DNA from: Promethearchaeota archaeon
GTDB lineage: Archaea > Asgardarchaeota > Lokiarchaeia > Sigyniarchaeales > SOKP01
Reading direction: 5' to 3'
Length of the DNA stretch: 60,110 nt
Assembly (NCBI GenBank): GCA_019058425.1
Contig: JAHPYZ010000006.1
Coordinates: 1 to 60,110 of the forward strand
Numbering within the stretch: the stretch's first letter is position 1; every line of letters starts with the position of its first letter. A program made the translations under genes and the position numbers. The notes under the pieces were generated by a model, which searched no databases, had not been told where the DNA came from, and saw nothing but the letters and a program-made list of their open reading frames with translations. This document shows positions 35,462 through 44,903 of this stretch, piece after piece.

Positions 35462-36772
35462 TTAGATTTCTATATCGAGTATAAGATATTTTCTTGTGTA
35501 AAAAAACGCAATTAATAGTATTAAAGAACAAATTGGACTCCAAATAATTAATCCCATTGAATATGACAAGGAACCTACCGTAATTCTTGGTAATTCATTT
35601 ATAACACCTAATAAAAATACTCCAAGAGCTTGAAAAATGTTTAAAAAAATCGATGGAACACCTGTATATGTTCCAGCTTTTAATTCTCCAGTAGTTCTTT
35701 CGTCATATTCAGCAAGATCAGCAAAAATTATAGCAGGTAATAAATACCATCCCCCCAACGATGCTCCAATACCGATCATAAAGAATAATCCTACAAATAA
35801 AAAGTTATTTAATGGTATTAACCCTAATAAGGTAATTGGAAGGACTAAAGCAGCTAAAATGTAGATAAATAGCATAGTTTGTTTTTTTCCAAATTTTTGT
35901 ATTACTCTTCTCCAAATTTCAAGGAAAGTAATAACAAAAAGGAAATTTATGCTAAAAATTAATAAATATTCACTTAGTTCTAAATTTAAAACTGTTTCAA
36001 AAAAAGGGAGCATCTGTGTGATTATCATAACCCATGCAACACTTGAAATACCAATCGTCACAGCGACTGCCATAAAATTCTTATTTTTTATGCAAATCGT
36101 TAAAATTTCTTTAAGATTCGATTTTATCTTAACTTCAGGTTCCGTTGGCATTAAAAATGCATTTAAGCAAAAAAGAATAATAGTTAGAACACCAAAAAGG
36201 CATATTGGAATGATAAAAGAGAAAGGAAGAGCATTCGGATTAGTAGAAATTTGATTAAAGACTTGAGTTAAAACTAAGTAAGTATAACTCCAATAAACTA
36301 AAGTACCAATCAAATTAAATATGTTTTGTATTTGAGAGACTTTTGGACGTTCATTTATATCAAAATGTTCAACCATCCATGCTTGATATGGTACAATTAT
36401 CCCAAAACTAGCTCTAAATAAAATTTCCCAAATTAATAACCATATAAAAAGAACGAATTTATTATTCATATCAGACAAAAATAACGAAGGCAACATCAAG
36501 AATATAAAAGAAAGCCCAATAATAGGTGCGAAAATAATAATATATGGTTTTCTCCTACCCCACCTTGTATACTTCATATCACTAATCCATCCAAATAAAA
36601 ATGAAAACAAAGCAATACTAATATAACCTATAGATAAGGCTAACCCGACAAGAATAGGGCTCACCTGATATGCTATAGTATATAACGCAAACACACTAAA
36701 TCCCTCAATTCCAAGTACCATTGACAAGCCTATCCGAGGCATACTAAAAATAATAGCTTTTTTTAGACCCAT
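35462..36772 (-). CDS. GPH-family sugar:cation symporter
   Basis: Major-facilitator-type transporter with about 12 membrane segments. The loop between segments 2 and 3 reads GWISDMKYTRWGRRKPYII, the signature of the glycoside-pentoside-hexuronide (GPH, MelB-like) family, where D and R-x2-R-R are conserved. The second half holds FADLAEYDERTTGELKAGTY, also typical. Members bring in disaccharides or pentosides with H+ or Na+. The sugar is unknown; the GH57 and maltokinase-like enzymes make a malto-oligosaccharide or disaccharide plausible. It faces the divergent radA gene. Confidence 0.85.
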   Translation of the reverse strand: MGLKKAIIFSMPRIGLSMVLGIEGFSVFALYTIAYQVSPILVGLALSIGYISIALFSFLFGWISDMKYTRWGRRKPYIIIFAPIIGLSFIFLMLPSLFLSDMNNKFVLFIWLLIWEILFRASFGIIVPYQAWMVEHFDINERPKVSQIQNIFNLIGTLVYWSYTYLVLTQVFNQISTNPNALPFSFIIPICLFGVLTIILFCLNAFLMPTEPEVKIKSNLKEILTICIKNKNFMAVAVTIGISSVAWVMIITQMLPFFETVLNLELSEYLLIFSINFLFVITFLEIWRRVIQKFGKKQTMLFIYILAALVLPITLLGLIPLNNFLFVGLFFMIGIGASLGGWYLLPAIIFADLAEYDERTTGELKAGTYTGVPSIFLNIFQALGVFLLGVINELPRITVGSLSYSMGLIIWSPICSLILLIAFFYTRKYLILDIEI

Positions 36773-36988
36773 AGCTAATACATCGAACTAAATGAATAAT
36801 TTCGCTTGAAATCCTTAATGTTTTATCTATATAAAACGTTAACCCTAGAAGTCACCTTTTCCAATTTTAATATTCTATAAAAATAATTAAATAAATTTTT
36901 ACTTATCACAAGAGGTCAATAAAAAAAGTAAAAAACATTAAAATTTTTTATTCTTCTATTAACTTTTTATTCTTATTTTTATATCTTA

Positions 36989-36996
36989 TTTATAAG
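36989..36996 (+). promoter_or_regulatory. TATA-like box of radA
   Basis: TTTATAAG lies 36-43 bases before the radA ATG, placing the transcript start within about 12 bases of the gene; the message would have a very short leader. Confidence 0.4.
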
Positions 36997-37031
36997 GAAT
37001 TCATATAAGAATTATCATTTAGGAAAATATA

Positions 37032-38030
37032 ATGGCTAAAAAAAAGGCTCAATCTGATGAATTGGAAGAAAGTGAAGAGAGAAAATCAGATCATTCATTT
37101 GGCTTAAATGATCTTCCAGGTGTTGGCGAGGCAACAGTAAAAAAACTGATGGAAGCAGGTATTTTATCTATTCGAACACTGGCAATGTATCCAATGAAAA
37201 AATTAATGGATGAAGCAGGGATTGGTGAGAAGACAGCTGCAAAAATAATAAAAGCAGCCCAAGATATAGAAAAAATGGGATTCAAGTCAGCTGATAGAAT
37301 CTGGGAGAAAAGGAAGACATTAAAAAAATTAACTACAGGTAGTCAAAATTTAGATGATCTGTTATTAGGAGGAATAGAACCTGGAGCAGTTACAGAAGTA
37401 TTTGGTGAATATCGGACTGGAAAAACCCAATTAGCGCATCAATTATGTGTTAATGTTCAATTATCTTATGAAGAAGGAGGACTTGAAGGCGGAGCTTTAT
37501 ATATTGACACTGAAGGAACTTTCAGACCAGAAAGAATCATACAGATGGCAGTTGCTAAAGATTTAGATCACAATTTAATCCTAAAAAATGTAACAGTTGG
37601 AAGAGCTTTTAACAGTGATCATCAAATTTTGCTAGCTAAAGAAGCTCCAAAAATCATAGGAGAAAAAAATATAAAATTGATTATAGTAGATTCATTAATA
37701 GGACATTTTCGTAGTGAATATATTGGTAGAGGGACATTAGCAGAACGTCAGCAAATTATTAATACCCATATACATGATTTATTAAGGTTAACTGAAACTT
37801 ATGATGAGTTAGCAGTAGTTTTCACAAATCAAGTGTCTGCCAAACCAGATGTGTTTTATGGTAATCCTCTAACACATACTGGTGGACATATCGTCGCTCA
37901 TGGTGCTACAATTAGAATTTTTTTAAGAAAAGGAAAAGGTGAACAACGAGTAGCAAAAGTTGTAGATGCACCCCATATTCCCGAGAGTGATACAGTATTT
38001 TCAATTACAGAAGATGGTATCATAGATTAA
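37032..38030 (+). CDS. radA: DNA repair and recombination protein RadA
   Basis: Archaeal RecA/Rad51-type recombinase. A helix-hairpin-helix domain lies at about residues 23-80 (LPGVGEATVKKLMEAG, AGIGEKTAAKII). The ATPase core has Walker A GEYRTGKT at 125-132, Walker B LIIVDSLIGHF and the loop RQQIINTHIHDLLRL. It forms filaments on single-stranded DNA and carries out strand exchange in repair. The length of 332 is standard. Walker A has YRT where GEFGSGKT is usual, a mild variant. The first 20 residues are acidic and charged. It is convergent with the OsmC-like gene. Confidence 0.96.
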   Translation: MAKKKAQSDELEESEERKSDHSFGLNDLPGVGEATVKKLMEAGILSIRTLAMYPMKKLMDEAGIGEKTAAKIIKAAQDIEKMGFKSADRIWEKRKTLKKLTTGSQNLDDLLLGGIEPGAVTEVFGEYRTGKTQLAHQLCVNVQLSYEEGGLEGGALYIDTEGTFRPERIIQMAVAKDLDHNLILKNVTVGRAFNSDHQILLAKEAPKIIGEKNIKLIIVDSLIGHFRSEYIGRGTLAERQQIINTHIHDLLRLTETYDELAVVFTNQVSAKPDVFYGNPLTHTGGHIVAHGATIRIFLRKGKGEQRVAKVVDAPHIPESDTVFSITEDGIID

Positions 38031-38053
38031 TAAAGTATGTGAACTAAAGAAGA

Positions 38054-38491
38054 TTATAAATTAACATTCACATTAACCTCAATACCTTCCACAACTGCTG
38101 CTGTCACAGTGCAGTATTGCTCAAACATTTTTTTACATTGCTCCGCTCTTTTACGCATCATAGGTTCATCCACTTTAACATTGATCTCTACATTAACCCT
38201 TTTAACTCTTACAAAACCTTTATCGTTTCTACCAATAATCACTTCTCCAGTAGCTTCTAAGTCCTTTGTTGTAAAATTTCTCTTCTTGAGACAAAATATA
38301 TAACTAGCTGATAAACAACCTAGGAGAGCTAAGCCTAATAAGCGAGCTGGATTAGGTCCCCACATATCAGCTTCATTTTGATTGGTATCATCAATATAAC
38401 AATCCTTAAGTTTCATATTGCCAATATCACATTTAAATATCATTTCTTTCTCTAATTTTATGCTAATTTTTGTTATCGATTCCTTTGACAT
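38054..38491 (-). CDS. OsmC-family protein
   Basis: A 145-residue protein of the OsmC/Ohr fold, which often reduces organic peroxides with a pair of cysteines. The two cysteine regions are visible: LALLGCLSASYIFCL in the central helix and QYCTVTAAV near the end. The block GPNPARLLGLALLGC matches the family's substrate-side helix. The exact Ohr residues (R and E) are not evident, so it is an OsmC-like protein and not clearly a peroxidase. The ATG lies six bases after AGGTG. It converges with radA. Confidence 0.85.
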   Translation of the reverse strand: MSKESITKISIKLEKEMIFKCDIGNMKLKDCYIDDTNQNEADMWGPNPARLLGLALLGCLSASYIFCLKKRNFTTKDLEATGEVIIGRNDKGFVRVKRVNVEINVKVDEPMMRKRAEQCKKMFEQYCTVTAAVVEGIEVNVNVNL

Positions 38492-38650
38492 AGATCACAC
38501 CTAATTTCTTTTAAAATAGTTATAGTGCTTTTCTCATTTTATTTTATTACTTAAAAATATCCTAATTTTTAAAAATTTTTCAATTATTTTCAATAAATTT
38601 GACAAGGGAATATTCTATAATTCAAATTAAAGAATATCAGGGTTAATATT

Positions 38651-39241
38651 CTAGCTTGCTTCAATTTTTTTTAAGTGAAAATGTCTGAATAAATGAAAGC
38701 ATAAAAATGGAAAATATAGGAGAGTAATAAGGATAAATTGAAAAGCAAAAATTAATCCAAAAATTATCATAAGAATAAAGAGAACAATCTCTGTAATTAC
38801 ACACTTTATGTTATTATAATATTTAGCGTCAAAGAATGATGCAGGATTCTTATATTCTGACAAATATTTGGGGAGATTTTTAAATTCCTCTTTAGAAATT
38901 AATAATTTAAATCCTACTTGTTTTTTTTGAAAATATAACAAATTTGTACCCCAATCTATTGTATCAATAATAATATGACTTGAGTATGAAATCGCACTTA
39001 TAATTAAAATCATCCAATTAAAAATTAACCCTACTAATAACATTATTATGCTGGGAATTATTGAATGGGTGATGAGTAGCCTGTGATTATTATCTTTAGC
39101 GAATTTAGAAAAAAAAACATCAAAATCACAAATAAAAGAGAATAAGATGATAAAAGAGAATTCAAGAAGGTTAAAATTGAAGAAATAATTTAGAATAGAC
39201 GCAAAGATAAATCCAACAGCAAAATGATTATTTATATGCAT
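38651..39241 (-). CDS. YdjM/DUF457-type membrane protein
   Basis: A 196-residue integral membrane protein with about five segments. It carries the conserved acidic and histidine residues of the YdjM (LexA-regulated inner-membrane hydrolase-like) family: HFAVG at the start, FICDFDVFFSKF, HRLLITHSIIPS and SYSSHIIIDTIDWG. These could form a metal site near the membrane surface. The enzyme activity is unproven for the family. It lies 23 bases past the PfkB gene on the same strand and is probably co-transcribed with it. Confidence 0.75.
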   Translation of the reverse strand: MHINNHFAVGFIFASILNYFFNFNLLEFSFIILFSFICDFDVFFSKFAKDNNHRLLITHSIIPSIIMLLVGLIFNWMILIISAISYSSHIIIDTIDWGTNLLYFQKKQVGFKLLISKEEFKNLPKYLSEYKNPASFFDAKYYNNIKCVITEIVLFILMIIFGLIFAFQFILITLLYFPFLCFHLFRHFHLKKIEAS

Positions 39242-39264
39242 AGAGATCTATTACTTTATTTTGA

Positions 39265-40248
39265 TTAATTAATATATCTCTCTTTTTTCATTCTTTTTAG
39301 AACAGCCTTTCTTGTTTCAAACCCCGCAGGTCCTTTTTTTTCAATTAAAAAGGAAGCGGCAGCAGATGCTAGGTAAGCAGCTTTTTTGACTGATTTCCAG
39401 GATTTGTCAGAATGGAAGAGTTCATAGAGAAATATAGATAAATATACATCTCCCGCTCCAGTTTCATCTATAACTTTGCGAGGTTTAAATGCTGGAATTT
39501 TTAAGACTTTTTCTCCCTTCCTCGTAAGCATTGAACCCTTTTCTCCCAATGTCATGATATAAATTCCATCATTTTCATACTGATTACAGTAAGACATAAC
39601 TTCTTCAAATCCTTCACACTCCCCAGCGATAAGTTTCATCTCTTCTTCAGATCCTTTCAAAATCAATCTATCTCCAATTAGATCTATAATTTTCCTCAAA
39701 TTGGTGAGGATTTCATTATCATAAACATATGTAACTTTACCAGTTTCATCGATTTTTCTAATAAAACCTTGTAAATCAATACCAATATAAGCATCAGGAA
39801 ATGTCTTTAAAACTTGGGAAACATATTCATATGAAATTTCATTACATAGTGGTACAAGTACAAATATATCGGGAGGATTATCGAGAAATTCTGAGGGGAT
39901 ATCATTAAAATTAAGATTGGGACTTCTTGATCTAAGAGTTAAAGTCCTTGCATGATCAAAATAATCTAAAATAAAATTAGTATTTTTTACTTGAGAATAT
40001 TTAATTCCACCTAAATTAATATTTTTGACTCTAATTTTATTTAATAAAGTATTATTAAAATTCAGTTTACCAATATGAGAAACTATGCTTATATCAGCAT
40101 TTTTAGTATATTTCCTTAAAGCTAAAGAGCAAAAAGACACACTCCCTCCTAAACTAGGCTTATTTATCCTTTTAAAACGAATTATATGATCAATAGCGAA
40201 GTGACCAGCAAATATTATGGAAGTGTGATTAAATTTTTGGTTATTCAT
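39265..40248 (-). CDS. PfkB-family carbohydrate kinase
   Basis: Sugar or nucleoside kinase of the ribokinase fold. The N-terminal sugar-binding region has GHFAIDHIIRF and NKPSLGGSVSF (the GG motif). The catalytic C-terminal motif is DETGAGDVYLSIFLYEL, where the Asp is the base. The ATP site follows with AASFLIEKKGPAGFETR. The length (327) is normal. It begins one base after the stop of the coiled-coil gene, so the two are translationally coupled. The cluster is MEMO, coiled coil, PfkB, YdjM-like. Substrate not clear. Confidence 0.85.
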   Translation of the reverse strand: MNNQKFNHTSIIFAGHFAIDHIIRFKRINKPSLGGSVSFCSLALRKYTKNADISIVSHIGKLNFNNTLLNKIRVKNINLGGIKYSQVKNTNFILDYFDHARTLTLRSRSPNLNFNDIPSEFLDNPPDIFVLVPLCNEISYEYVSQVLKTFPDAYIGIDLQGFIRKIDETGKVTYVYDNEILTNLRKIIDLIGDRLILKGSEEEMKLIAGECEGFEEVMSYCNQYENDGIYIMTLGEKGSMLTRKGEKVLKIPAFKPRKVIDETGAGDVYLSIFLYELFHSDKSWKSVKKAAYLASAAASFLIEKKGPAGFETRKAVLKRMKKERYIN

Positions 40249-41376
40249 TTATGATGATTTGAGTGATTCAATAATTTTATTTTTTTCGTCTATTGTGATT
40301 TTTAACTTATTAATTTTATTTTGTAAGTCTTCTACCAAATCTGCCATTGGACCTTTATGTACTACTGGTTGTGGTTGCTCTTTTGTTTTTAATTCTGAAA
40401 TCAAGCGATCTTTTTCATTTAATTGTTCCTGTAATTTCGAATTTGCATTTTCAAGTTCACTAATCTGTGGAGTGAGAGTGGTTTCCTTCGATTTCTTTTG
40501 TAAGGATATTTGTACTTTTGAAAGTTCATCTTTCAATGCTTCATTTTCTTTCTTCAGTTCTTTTAACTCATTCGGTTCAAGTTTGATTCCTCCACTTTCT
40601 ATTGCAGATTCAAGTTCAGATTTTTCTTTGTTTAATTTATCGACAATTCTCTTATATTTATTAAGATCTGTTTGAAGGTCTTGACAAAGTATTTCTAATG
40701 TTTGCGCTGAAGGTTGATTTGATTGAGGTCGAATTACTGATGATTTTGGTGGTTCTACAGGAACAACATAATCTATTGGCAATTTTTTCATTTTTTCCAT
40801 CAATTCTTCATTTAGCGCTTGATTTTCTTCTTTTAGATCACTTATATTTTTTTCTAAATCATCAATTTGGGACTTTTTTTTTGATAACTCAGATTTTAAA
40901 TCATTGATTAAAGCATTGGTTATTTCTGAACTAGCCTCAGGAGGAGTACTGTTTACTGATTCAAGTGATCTTGATGCAACTTCTAATTTTGTTTTTAAAT
41001 CAGTTATTTCGTGGTTTCTTGCTTGTAATTCGACTTCTTTTTCAGTTAAATTTTTTTCTAAATTGATAACTTTATTATTTAATTCTATATTTTCTTGTTG
41101 AATATTACTAACATTCGTTCCACTAGTCGTTCCTGCTTGTTGTAATTGTACTTTTAATCTTTCGTTTTCTTCAATCGTGCTCGTGATGATTTTTTCTGTT
41201 CTGGTTATCAATTCTATATTCTCTTTTATTTTATTTCTCAATTGTTCATTTTCATCTTCCATTTCTTTCATTTTTTCTAATGTTTCTCCGATGACACTAG
41301 GTTTTTTGATTTCAGTTTCCATCTTTTTTCTCCATAAGCTTATGAAATCCTCAACTTTTTCATTATCTTCCGGCAT
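40249..41376 (-). CDS. Long coiled-coil protein
   Basis: A 375-residue protein made almost wholly of heptad repeats with many E, K, L and N residues, for example NEQLRNKIKENIELITRTEK and ENIELNNKVINLEKNL. A proline-containing break near residue 210 (VVPVEPPKSSVIRP) splits two coils. No head domain or membrane segment. It may be a scaffold or cytoskeletal-like protein. It lies directly between the MEMO and PfkB genes, its stop abutting the PfkB start. An AAGTGA ribosome site precedes its ATG. Confidence 0.75.
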   Translation of the reverse strand: MPEDNEKVEDFISLWRKKMETEIKKPSVIGETLEKMKEMEDENEQLRNKIKENIELITRTEKIITSTIEENERLKVQLQQAGTTSGTNVSNIQQENIELNNKVINLEKNLTEKEVELQARNHEITDLKTKLEVASRSLESVNSTPPEASSEITNALINDLKSELSKKKSQIDDLEKNISDLKEENQALNEELMEKMKKLPIDYVVPVEPPKSSVIRPQSNQPSAQTLEILCQDLQTDLNKYKRIVDKLNKEKSELESAIESGGIKLEPNELKELKKENEALKDELSKVQISLQKKSKETTLTPQISELENANSKLQEQLNEKDRLISELKTKEQPQPVVHKGPMADLVEDLQNKINKLKITIDEKNKIIESLKSS

Positions 41377-41425
41377 TTCACTTCAAGACTTTTTTCTATC
41401 TTAATTATTGTATTTTTATTATAAA

Positions 41426-42310
41426 TTATCGCATTAATACTCCCGAAAAATATCCAACACAATATCCACTAATACTTCCAGTTTTTTCGGAACTAGTATA
41501 GTATTGTAGTAATTTACCTTTACTTGCATTTAAATTTTTACAAATCATCATTAAGGAAGTAATAGTCTGAGATCCACATACAGTTGTTTTTGATGCTGCT
41601 TCAAATGTTTTTTCGGGATTAAATCCGATAAAAGAATCAATAACTTGTTGATCTGTTTCCTTAAACTTTTCTAATTGTTTGGAATCGTATACTTCTTTAT
41701 GAGTCATATCAGAAGAGGCAATTATAACCACATCTTTATCATATGATTCAATAGATTTAGCAATATCACTTGAAATTTTATTCATGACATTTAAATCTTT
41801 AGTAGAAACTTTAATTGGTACGAAGTTGACATTTTTTTCTTTAGCACAATATTTAATAAAAGGTAACTGTACTTCGATATTATGTTCTCTTCCAAAAGGA
41901 AAACCCATAAATGCAGATTCATCATTGATAATTATTTCACTATTATCTAATATTTTTTGTGATAGTTCATTATCAATTGCTATATTCCCAAAAGGAGTCT
42001 CCCATTCTCCTTCACTCATTAAAGCAATTTTTCCATAACCAATATGATCAGTACCTAAAACAATTACAGAGTCAGGAATTTTTTCCTGAAATAAAGTCAA
42101 AAAAGTAAAAGCTGTCGCACACCCTGAATATTTATACCCCGCATGGGGTGATACACCACCAATAACGGTTCTCTCATCTTTATTTAGGGTCTTAAAATCT
42201 TCACCTGGACCAAATTTTTGATCTAAAAAGGATTCTCTTATTATTTTTATCAAATCTGGTTTATATCGTGGATAAAAACTTCCAGCTACAGCAGCTCGTC
42301 GAGTTACCAT
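41426..42310 (-). CDS. MEMO family protein
   Basis: Member of the MEMO (AmmeMemoRadiSam B) family, related in fold to extradiol dioxygenases. Visible blocks: RRAAVAGSFYP at the start, GGVSPHAGYKYSG near 51-63 with the first histidine, SEGEWETPFG, GREHNIEVQLPFIKY with the second histidine and TTVCGSQTI with the conserved cysteine. The human protein binds copper/iron and affects cell motility; in archaea the role is unknown, though the gene often sits by AMMECR1 and a radical SAM gene, which are not here. It starts the minus-strand cluster and is divergent from endA. Confidence 0.9.
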   Translation of the reverse strand: MVTRRAAVAGSFYPRYKPDLIKIIRESFLDQKFGPGEDFKTLNKDERTVIGGVSPHAGYKYSGCATAFTFLTLFQEKIPDSVIVLGTDHIGYGKIALMSEGEWETPFGNIAIDNELSQKILDNSEIIINDESAFMGFPFGREHNIEVQLPFIKYCAKEKNVNFVPIKVSTKDLNVMNKISSDIAKSIESYDKDVVIIASSDMTHKEVYDSKQLEKFKETDQQVIDSFIGFNPEKTFEAASKTTVCGSQTITSLMMICKNLNASKGKLLQYYTSSEKTGSISGYCVGYFSGVLMR

Positions 42311-42430
42311 TTTTTTATCACATTTATTTTTTAGTTGTACTAATAAGATTATTAATTTGGAGATTTATATAATTTCATCTAATTAGAGCAAAATTGAAAG
42401 AATTATTAAGTTAGTTTAAATAACTCTTTA

Positions 42431-43027
42431 ATGATGAATCAAGTAAACGATGAACAAGTCTCTCTTGATAATATTGAAGTACCTGACAAAATTCCGGCGA
42501 AGTTTGTCAATTCAAGGGTAATTGTCTTCAATCCTTTATATGCCTCCTATTTATATGTAAAAAAAGGATTTTTTGGTTCCCCTTTAGGAATAAATAAACC
42601 TAGATTAGAATATTTTTCTAAACCAAGCGAATTATCTTTGATAGAAGCATATTATTTATTGGAAAAGGATGAAATTACTATTTTTGATCAAAAAGAGAAT
42701 AAACTTTTAGAGCCAAGTGAATTTAATGATATAGCTACGAGTATTCATCATAAGTTTGAAGAAAAATATATTATTTACAAAGATTTAAGAGAGAAAGGAT
42801 ACATTCCTAGACCTGGGCTAAAATTTGGAGCAGATTTTGTTGTTTACAAGAAGGGTCCTGGACTTGAGCACTCTCTTTTCATGGTACATGTCCTACCACA
42901 TGATTCTGAAATTACTGCAATTGATATGGTTCGTGCGGGTAGATTAGCAACATCAGTAAGGAAAAAATTTGTAATTGCTAATCCACTTACTCGAAGTTAT
43001 TATTTTTTTGAATGGTTTAAACCATAG
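42431..43027 (+). CDS. endA: tRNA-splicing endonuclease
   Basis: Archaeal tRNA-intron endonuclease. It cuts both exon-intron borders of pre-tRNA at the bulge-helix-bulge. The catalytic triad is present: Y139 in KFGADFVVYKKG, H147 in GLEHSLFMV and K178 in SVRKKFVIA. The block YKDLREKGYIPRPGLKFG is typical. At 198 residues it is of the single-domain homotetramer class. It starts at the first of two ATG with no clear ribosome site. It lies between the divergent MEMO gene and the convergent ATPase operon end. Confidence 0.93.
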   Translation: MMNQVNDEQVSLDNIEVPDKIPAKFVNSRVIVFNPLYASYLYVKKGFFGSPLGINKPRLEYFSKPSELSLIEAYYLLEKDEITIFDQKENKLLEPSEFNDIATSIHHKFEEKYIIYKDLREKGYIPRPGLKFGADFVVYKKGPGLEHSLFMVHVLPHDSEITAIDMVRAGRLATSVRKKFVIANPLTRSYYFFEWFKP

Positions 43028-43055
43028 TATTCAGAAGAGTTAATGTTTAGCTAAA

Positions 43056-44879
43056 CTAAATAGATTTTATTCTTATTCTCTGTATCAGTTTATTTTTTAT
43101 CTCTTCAAGTTGTTGAAACTCATCATTCGGTATCATTTGCCGGATACGCAAAATAGAGGTTGTAAGGTCTTGATCAAATATTTCATCAAAAAGTTTTCCT
43201 TTTTCTATTAGGTTTTTACCCTCTTTGTATAAAAGAAGGATGATTTTAATTAATCCTAATAATTTTGTTATATTAGTATGATTGTCAATTTCATCATATG
43301 CATTTTGAATTAAGAATCCATTTTTAATCATTTTTGCTATAAAAAGTGTTAATTGCTGGTCTTCAAGTAAATTTTTATCTCCAGCTAGTTGAATCACATG
43401 CTCTAGAGATTTTTCTTGTGATAGAATTTCATTAACTAGTTTTTGACATTCTAACCATTCAATATCTATCTCGGGCCATTCAATATCTCTCTTATACCAC
43501 CATTCTGCAATAAATTGTGGATAATTTGAATATGAATTTTGCCAATTTATAGCAGGATAATGCTTTAGATATGCTAATTTTGAATCTAATGCCCAAAAAG
43601 TTTGAACTAGTCGTTTAGTTGTAGATGTAACAGGTTCACTAAAATCACCCGCAGGAGGGGAAATTGTACCTATAATGGTTAATGAACCAACTTTCTCATT
43701 TCCTTCTTGATCATTACCCAAGGTTTTAATAAAACCGGCTCTTTCATAAAAGCTTGATAATTTTGATGGTAAATAAGCAGGATATCCTTCTTCAGCAGGC
43801 ATTTCTTCTAATAATCCTGAAATTTCTCGTAAAGATTCAGCCCATCTTGATATACTATCCGCAAGAACAACAACGTCATAACCCATATCCCTATAATATT
43901 CTGCAATTGTAACTCCAGAAAATAAGCTAGCTTCTCGAGCAGAAACTGGCATATTAGAAGTATTAGCTATGAGTATTATTCGTTCTGATAAAGTTCTTCC
44001 GCGTTCAGAATCTATAATTTCAGAAAATTCTTTCATAATATTAGCAATTTCGTTTCCTGGTTCACCGCAACCAATATATACAATTAAATCTGCATTACAC
44101 CATTTTGCTAACATTTGTTGGATGACAGTTTTCCCTGTTCCAAAACCACCAGGAATAGCTGTTGTTCCTCCTTTTGCGATTGGAAATAATAAATCAATAG
44201 TGCGTATTCCGGTAATTAATGGTTCAATGGGATTAAATTTCTTATTATATGGACGTCTTTTTGTAATCGGCCATTTTTGTAGCATCGCAAAGGTTTTTTC
44301 TTCATCTTTTTCTTTTATTCTAAATATCTCATCAGTAATTTTATAATTACCTTCATTTGCAATAAAGGAGAGAATTCCAGAGATATACGGAGGAACCATA
44401 ATTCTATGTTCTATATATGAAGTTTCTTGCACAATTCCAATTATATCTCCATTCTCAACTTTATCATTGGGTTTTCTTAATGGAATAAAATGCCATTTTT
44501 TATTTCTTGAGATAGAAGGATATTGTATACCTCTTTCTAACCTTCCGGAAAGGGCATCTTCAAACACTCTTCCTAATGGTCTCTGTAATCCATCGAATAC
44601 ATTTGAAAGAAGACCAGGAGCTAATTCCATTGAAAGTGGCTCATTTAAACTAATGACACTATCATATAACTTCACATTTGTAGTGTCTTCAAAACATTGA
44701 ACAGTAACATGGTCAGAATAAATTTGGATTACTTCACCTAAAATGTTATATTTAATAATCTTAATTAAATCATGAAGACGAGCTTGACTTTCAAGCCCCT
44801 TAACTTTAATCAATGATCCTATAATTGCTGAGATATATCCACGATTGGTTTTATTTTTTGAATCATTTTGATTGAACAT
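43056..44879 (-). CDS. Second A-type ATPase subunit A paralog (variant catalytic site)
   Basis: A 607-residue paralog of catalytic subunit A. The P-loop GGFGTGKT and the domain-bulge region are intact. The catalytic glutamate in GCGEPGNE is kept, but the following arginine, present in the main subunit (GCGERGNE), is proline, and LADSTSRW is LADSISRW. The C-terminal helical domain is complete. It closes the ATPase cluster, after a zinc-ribbon membrane gene. It may replace or alternate with the main A subunit, or be a regulatory variant with slowed hydrolysis. GGGATG before the ATG may be the ribosome site. Confidence 0.9.
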   Translation of the reverse strand: MFNQNDSKNKTNRGYISAIIGSLIKVKGLESQARLHDLIKIIKYNILGEVIQIYSDHVTVQCFEDTTNVKLYDSVISLNEPLSMELAPGLLSNVFDGLQRPLGRVFEDALSGRLERGIQYPSISRNKKWHFIPLRKPNDKVENGDIIGIVQETSYIEHRIMVPPYISGILSFIANEGNYKITDEIFRIKEKDEEKTFAMLQKWPITKRRPYNKKFNPIEPLITGIRTIDLLFPIAKGGTTAIPGGFGTGKTVIQQMLAKWCNADLIVYIGCGEPGNEIANIMKEFSEIIDSERGRTLSERIILIANTSNMPVSAREASLFSGVTIAEYYRDMGYDVVVLADSISRWAESLREISGLLEEMPAEEGYPAYLPSKLSSFYERAGFIKTLGNDQEGNEKVGSLTIIGTISPPAGDFSEPVTSTTKRLVQTFWALDSKLAYLKHYPAINWQNSYSNYPQFIAEWWYKRDIEWPEIDIEWLECQKLVNEILSQEKSLEHVIQLAGDKNLLEDQQLTLFIAKMIKNGFLIQNAYDEIDNHTNITKLLGLIKIILLLYKEGKNLIEKGKLFDEIFDQDLTTSILRIRQMIPNDEFQQLEEIKNKLIQRIRIKSI

Positions 44880-44903
44880 ATAACATCCCGTATTACAAGC
44901 AAA

